DNA from: an uncultured Phycisphaerales bacterium
Lineage (GTDB): Bacteria; Planctomycetota; Phycisphaerae; WQYP01
NCBI GenBank assembly: GCA_903868035.1
Contig: CAIPTQ010000112.1
Location: 1-8,405, forward strand
Direction of reading: 5' to 3'
Length of the DNA stretch: 8,405 bases
Shown here: piece by piece, positions 5,574-8,405 of the stretch
Position numbering within the stretch: position 1 is the first letter of the stretch
Layout of the letters: the number at the start of each line of letters is the position of its first letter
Notes under the pieces: model-generated
The model's database searches: none
What the model saw: the letters and a program-made list of their open reading frames with translations, nothing else
Told to the model about the DNA's origin: nothing
Program-made: the position numbers and the translations under genes

Positions 5574-6809
5574 ATGACGACCGAAATGAAACCAAAGAGG
5601 ACACAAAAAACACAGAGAAATATTTTGTATTTGTCTCTGTGTGCTCTGTGGTTAATCTCGTCCGCCAGCGGTCAAACCTCTAAGACCGCCACCGCCCCCA
5701 AAAAGCCCACCCTCGCCGTCCTCCCCTTCGTCCCCCTCACCGGAGACGCAAAAGAAAAAGACCTCGCCGACCGCATGCGCTTCGCCGTCTCCCAAAAGCT
5801 CTCCTCCGACATCAACGCCGTCGCCGCCAACGGCACGTACGACCGCCTCGACAACGTCCAGGTCGATCAAGTCATCTCCGCCCTCCAAATCTCCTTCGCC
5901 AAAACCCCGCCCGATGCCGACGAACTGCAAAAACTCCTCGCCACGCTCGACACCCAGTTCACCATCGTCGGCACCGTCAAGGGCCGTGAGCTGACCCTCA
6001 CCCTCTACACCGCCGGCACCGCCGCGAAAACCGTCACCGCCACCATCCCCCCCGACAACACCAGCCCCAAGCTCACCGTCGAAAAAGCCCTCACCGACCT
6101 CACCGGCACCGCCTTCGCCCATATCCGCGACACCGAGGTGGACCACTCCGACCCCCAGGCCGAAGCCCGCTTCGCCGCCCGGCCCAATCTCGTGCCCGAC
6201 CCCGGCTTTGAACTGGCCGCTAAAGAGGGCAAAAAGTCCGCCGCCAACTGGGAAGTCCTCCTGGGCCCCCAGCACGATCCGCCGCTGCTCCTCACCGCCA
6301 CCGATTCCGCCAACCTTTCACAAGACCGCGCCGCCGTCATCCCCGTTCGTAGTCCAGGCTTGAGCCTGCCCCCACTCCCCGCCGCGCCCGGCGCCGCCCC
6401 CAACGACTACTGCCTGATGATGCGCATGAGCAAGGGCGTCGCCGAATCCAACGGCCTGGCCTGCGAATCCACCTGGATTCCCATCGAACCGGACAAAAAA
6501 TACCGCTTCACCGCCCGCTACCACTCCACCGGCCCCACCGCCCGCCTGTTCCTCAAGGGTTTTGCCGAAAAGCCCGACCAGTACAGCGACCCCAGAAACC
6601 CCGACTCGATGCGCCGCGAGTTCTACCGCGCCCAAATCCTCCCCCGTAAAAAAAACGACGCCTGGGACTTGATAGAAATGGACTTAACCCCCGGCACGCT
6701 CAAACCCACCGACCCGAAAATCCAGTGGCTCCGCGTGGACCTCTACATCTACCTCACCCCAGGCGATGTGTTTTTTGATGACATTACCGTCAAAAAACTC
6801 GATGAATGA
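5574..6809 (+). CDS. Exported protein: TolB/FlgO-like N-terminal domain plus jelly-roll carbohydrate-binding-like domain
   Basis: The predicted 411-residue product starts with a basic segment (KPKRTQKTQRN) and a hydrophobic stretch ILYLSLCALWLISSASG (17-33), a signal peptide. Residues about 46-190 begin TLAVLPFVPL and continue DLADRMRFAVSQKLSS, the pattern of TolB N-terminal/FlgO/CsgG-like domains found in periplasmic proteins; the strand FTIVGTVKGRELTLTLY (129-145) fits. Residues about 205-411 open with NLVPDPGFEL and W226 and end in VFFDDITVKKL, the signature of CBM4/9-like galactose-binding jelly rolls. ATG 5574 was chosen because GGTGGA lies 6 nt upstream; ATG 5586 and an upstream TTG 5556 are alternatives. 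Residues around 258-265 (VRSPGLSL) come from an embedded REP-like unit, and the signal peptide comes from an inverted repeat. It may bind polysaccharide at the cell surface; substrate unknown. Confidence 0.82.
   Translation: MTTEMKPKRTQKTQRNILYLSLCALWLISSASGQTSKTATAPKKPTLAVLPFVPLTGDAKEKDLADRMRFAVSQKLSSDINAVAANGTYDRLDNVQVDQVISALQISFAKTPPDADELQKLLATLDTQFTIVGTVKGRELTLTLYTAGTAAKTVTATIPPDNTSPKLTVEKALTDLTGTAFAHIRDTEVDHSDPQAEARFAARPNLVPDPGFELAAKEGKKSAANWEVLLGPQHDPPLLLTATDSANLSQDRAAVIPVRSPGLSLPPLPAAPGAAPNDYCLMMRMSKGVAESNGLACESTWIPIEPDKKYRFTARYHSTGPTARLFLKGFAEKPDQYSDPRNPDSMRREFYRAQILPRKKNDAWDLIEMDLTPGTLKPTDPKIQWLRVDLYIYLTPGDVFFDDITVKKLDE
5590..5653. repeat. Inverted repeat encoding most of the signal peptide
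   Basis: AACCAAAGAG (5590-5599) pairs with CTCTGTGGTT (5644-5653) at 9 of 10 positions, and CACAGAG (5611-5617) pairs exactly with CTCTGTG (5635-5641). The left arm encodes the basic KRTQKTQRN and the right arm the hydrophobic LSLCALWL. Composition is A/T-rich compared with the gene body. CACAGAG-type palindromes of this kind recur between genes in several planctomycete-like genomes as far as I recall; that memory is not checked. Confidence 0.65.
6349..6370 (+). repeat. Single REP-like unit inside a coding sequence
   Basis: GTAG at 6349-6352 is followed by CAGGCT (6355-6360), TG, and AGCCTG (6363-6368), a 6-bp palindrome. It matches the left arm of the 1339-1404 element (1343-1364) at 19 of 22 positions. 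It is read through in frame as VRSPGLSL within the jelly-roll domain. Confidence 0.75.
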
Positions 6810-6866
6810 ACCCGCCCCCTCCCGCAAATATCCCCCAATCCTTTCCCCTTCTGCCTGTGTCTGGTC

Positions 6867-6872
6867 TATAAT
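6867..6872 (+). promoter_or_regulatory. -10 box (TATAAT) for the TPR protein gene
   Basis: A perfect TATAAT stands in the 82-nt gap 20 nt before the start codon, and is conspicuous in this GC-rich DNA. No good TTGACA is seen; the T/C-rich 6842-6848 is at the right distance but a poor match. It implies the downstream gene has its own promoter. Confidence 0.5.
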
Positions 6873-6879
6873 CCTAGGC

Positions 6880-6884
6880 AGGAG
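6880..6884 (+). promoter_or_regulatory. Ribosome binding site for the TPR protein gene
   Basis: AGGAG lies 7 nt upstream of ATG 6892 and fixes this start, which is directly followed by a signal peptide. Confidence 0.75.
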
Positions 6885-6891
6885 TCCCCTC

Positions 6892-8405
6892 ATGAAATCA
6901 CCCCTTCCCATCCTCGCGCTCCTGGCCCTGGCCCTCACCCCCGCCCTCCGTGCCGACATCATCGAACTCGCCGACGGCCGCAAAATCACCGGCACGCTCA
7001 CCCGCTCCGGCGATGTGATCACCATCAAGTCCGACGACGGCAAAACCATCACCACGCCCCCCGCCAACATCGCCAAGGTCACCCTCACCAGCGTCATCAC
7101 CCCCGAGCAGGCCCTCGCCATCGAATGGTCGCGCCTCGCCGCCCAGGTCAAGGCCGCCGACGACCTCCGCGGCATCATCGACCTCTACCAGAAGTTCCTC
7201 GAAAAATACCCCGCCGCCACCCAGGCCGACGAAGCCCGCGCCACCCTGGCCGTCTACGAAGCGCTCGCCGGCAACGACCCCGTCAAGTTCCGCGGCAAGT
7301 GGATGCCCCGGGCCCGTATCGAAGTGGTCCTCCGGCAATGGGCCCAGGCCGCCCGCCCCGCCCTGGAACTCTACCAGGCCGGCCGCATGAAGGAGACCCT
7401 CGACGCCCTCAAGCCCGTCCTTGCCGCCGACCCCCAGAACCCCGACGCCCTCACCCTCGCCGGCCTGGCCGCCTATCGCACCAACAACCTCCCCCAGGCC
7501 CGCGCCTACTTCACCAGCCTGGCCGCCGCCGATCCCGGCAGCCTGCTGGCCGAGAACAATCTCGCCGTGATTTACGCCGGGCAAAAACAAACCAGCGAAT
7601 CCTTCGCCCACTACCTCAAGGCCCTGCAAATCATGCCCGACCACCGCCTCCTGCTGGACAACATCGCCGAGGCGCTCAACACCTTCACCACCGCCGGCGG
7701 CGACAAAAACTACGCCCCGTACCGCGCGCTCCTGAAGGCCTATGAACCCGCCGCAATACGCCTCGAGGAAACCATGGCCAAGACCGGCCTGGTGCGCTGG
7801 GGTTCCAACTGGATCGCCCGGGACCAGCGCGAGCGCCTCGCCGCCGCCCAGAATGCCCTCCGCAACCAGTTGGCCAAACTGGAATCCCAGAACGCCTCCC
7901 TCCGCAACACCCTCGCCGACCTGAGCCAGAAAATCCGCCAGGCCGCCGCCGACTGCGGCAATTACTCCCTGATCTACAACGCCAACAACGCCCAGTTTTT
8001 CGTCACGCCGGGCGCCTATGTGGAGGTTTCGATCTACACCGCCCAGCGCGAGGCCGCCCGCCAGAACCTCGACCGCATGCTGCTCTACAAGGCCCAACTC
8101 CAAAGCCAGTTCGACCAGTTGTTCGGCAATTCCCAGGATTACCTCGCCCAGATCGAGCAGTTAAAGGCCGCCTTCGCCGCCGGCGGGCCTTCCAGCCAAT
8201 ACACCGGCAACCAGCGCATCATCGACTACGGCCAAACCGACACGCCCCCCGCGCCCGCGCCCATCGTCGAACCCGCACTCCCCATCCTGCAACCCCCGGC
8301 AACCCTCACCACGCCCCCGACTCCCCCCATCCCGCCGGTGCTCGTGCCCACCCCCTACCCCCTCCCCGTGCTGGTGCCCGTACCCGTACCCGGACGCCCC
8401 CGCCC
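6892..8405 (+). CDS. Exported TPR protein with N-terminal beta module and Pro-rich tail (3' partial)
   Basis: The frame stays open from ATG 6892 to the window edge (504 codons). My translation begins MKSPLPILALLALALTPALR, a signal peptide probably cut after Ala21. Residues 22-64 read DIIELADGRKITGTL and so on, a small beta module of the D-G-R/K-x-x-x-G form that planctomycete exported proteins often carry. Helical repeats follow: one near 86-125 and TPR-like units about 156-186, 187-220 and 221-254, with alternating small and aromatic residues and Asp-Pro turns (AADPQNPDAL, AADPGSLLAE). GKWMP (135-139) and WGSNW (303-307) are two related Trp motifs flanking the TPR part. Residues 310-355 look like a coiled coil (Leu/Gln/Ala-rich), 384-428 another helix, and 453-504 are Pro/Val-rich, possibly wall-spanning or a linker. 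TPRs suggest protein-protein binding in the periplasm; the partner is unknown. Confidence 0.88.
   Translation, partial: MKSPLPILALLALALTPALRADIIELADGRKITGTLTRSGDVITIKSDDGKTITTPPANIAKVTLTSVITPEQALAIEWSRLAAQVKAADDLRGIIDLYQKFLEKYPAATQADEARATLAVYEALAGNDPVKFRGKWMPRARIEVVLRQWAQAARPALELYQAGRMKETLDALKPVLAADPQNPDALTLAGLAAYRTNNLPQARAYFTSLAAADPGSLLAENNLAVIYAGQKQTSESFAHYLKALQIMPDHRLLLDNIAEALNTFTTAGGDKNYAPYRALLKAYEPAAIRLEETMAKTGLVRWGSNWIARDQRERLAAAQNALRNQLAKLESQNASLRNTLADLSQKIRQAAADCGNYSLIYNANNAQFFVTPGAYVEVSIYTAQREAARQNLDRMLLYKAQLQSQFDQLFGNSQDYLAQIEQLKAAFAAGGPSSQYTGNQRIIDYGQTDTPPAPAPIVEPALPILQPPATLTTPPTPPIPPVLVPTPYPLPVLVPVPVPGRPR

Noticed and set aside
1339..6370. CRISPR array
   Set aside because: The related repeats are palindromic, only three units in total, and not regularly spaced.
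6898..8103. 401-codon open frame on the minus strand
   Set aside because: Gly/Val/Glu-rich shadow of the TPR protein, which has a signal peptide, ribosome binding site and repeats.

Overview
The window is GC-rich, tightly packed DNA with every convincing gene on the + strand. It suggests a member of the Planctomycetota, perhaps the Phycisphaerae. The clues are strong C preference at third codon positions, secreted proteins that join a small beta module to TPRs and a proline-rich tail, and REP-like palindromes scattered through the genes. This assignment is inference from style; no rRNA or marker gene is present.

Region 1 (1-4748) is a four-gene run: the 3' end of an unrecognised gene, an ABC-2 type ATPase that overlaps it by 4 nt (GTGA), a 633-residue permease made of two related halves, and a predicted lipoprotein with HEAT-like helices and a histidine-rich C-terminal domain. 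The first three look like one ABC exporter or membrane-remodelling unit. A near-perfect 26-bp inverted repeat lies between ATPase and permease. Each arm is a REP-like hairpin preceded by GTAG, so the whole resembles a REPIN.

Region 2 (4749-5573) is a lower-GC island carrying a VapC-like PIN-domain toxin and a small partner that is probably its antitoxin. It is bracketed by an imperfect 22-bp direct repeat; the left copy is the last codons and stop of the lipoprotein gene. This looks like an acquired module inserted at the end of that gene.

Region 3 (5574-8405) holds two exported proteins. The first has a TolB/FlgO-like N-terminal domain and a carbohydrate-binding-like jelly-roll C-terminal domain. 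The second starts behind a perfect TATAAT box and a good ribosome binding site, and runs off the window at 504 codons with TPRs, a coiled coil and a Pro-rich tail.

The most unusual theme is that repeats contribute to coding sequence. A single REP-like unit lies in frame inside the jelly-roll protein, an inverted repeat encodes almost the whole signal peptide of that protein, and a short in-frame direct repeat encodes the lipoprotein signal peptide. I did not find a clearly new multi-gene system; the repeat-derived coding segments and the bracketed toxin-antitoxin island are the best leads.
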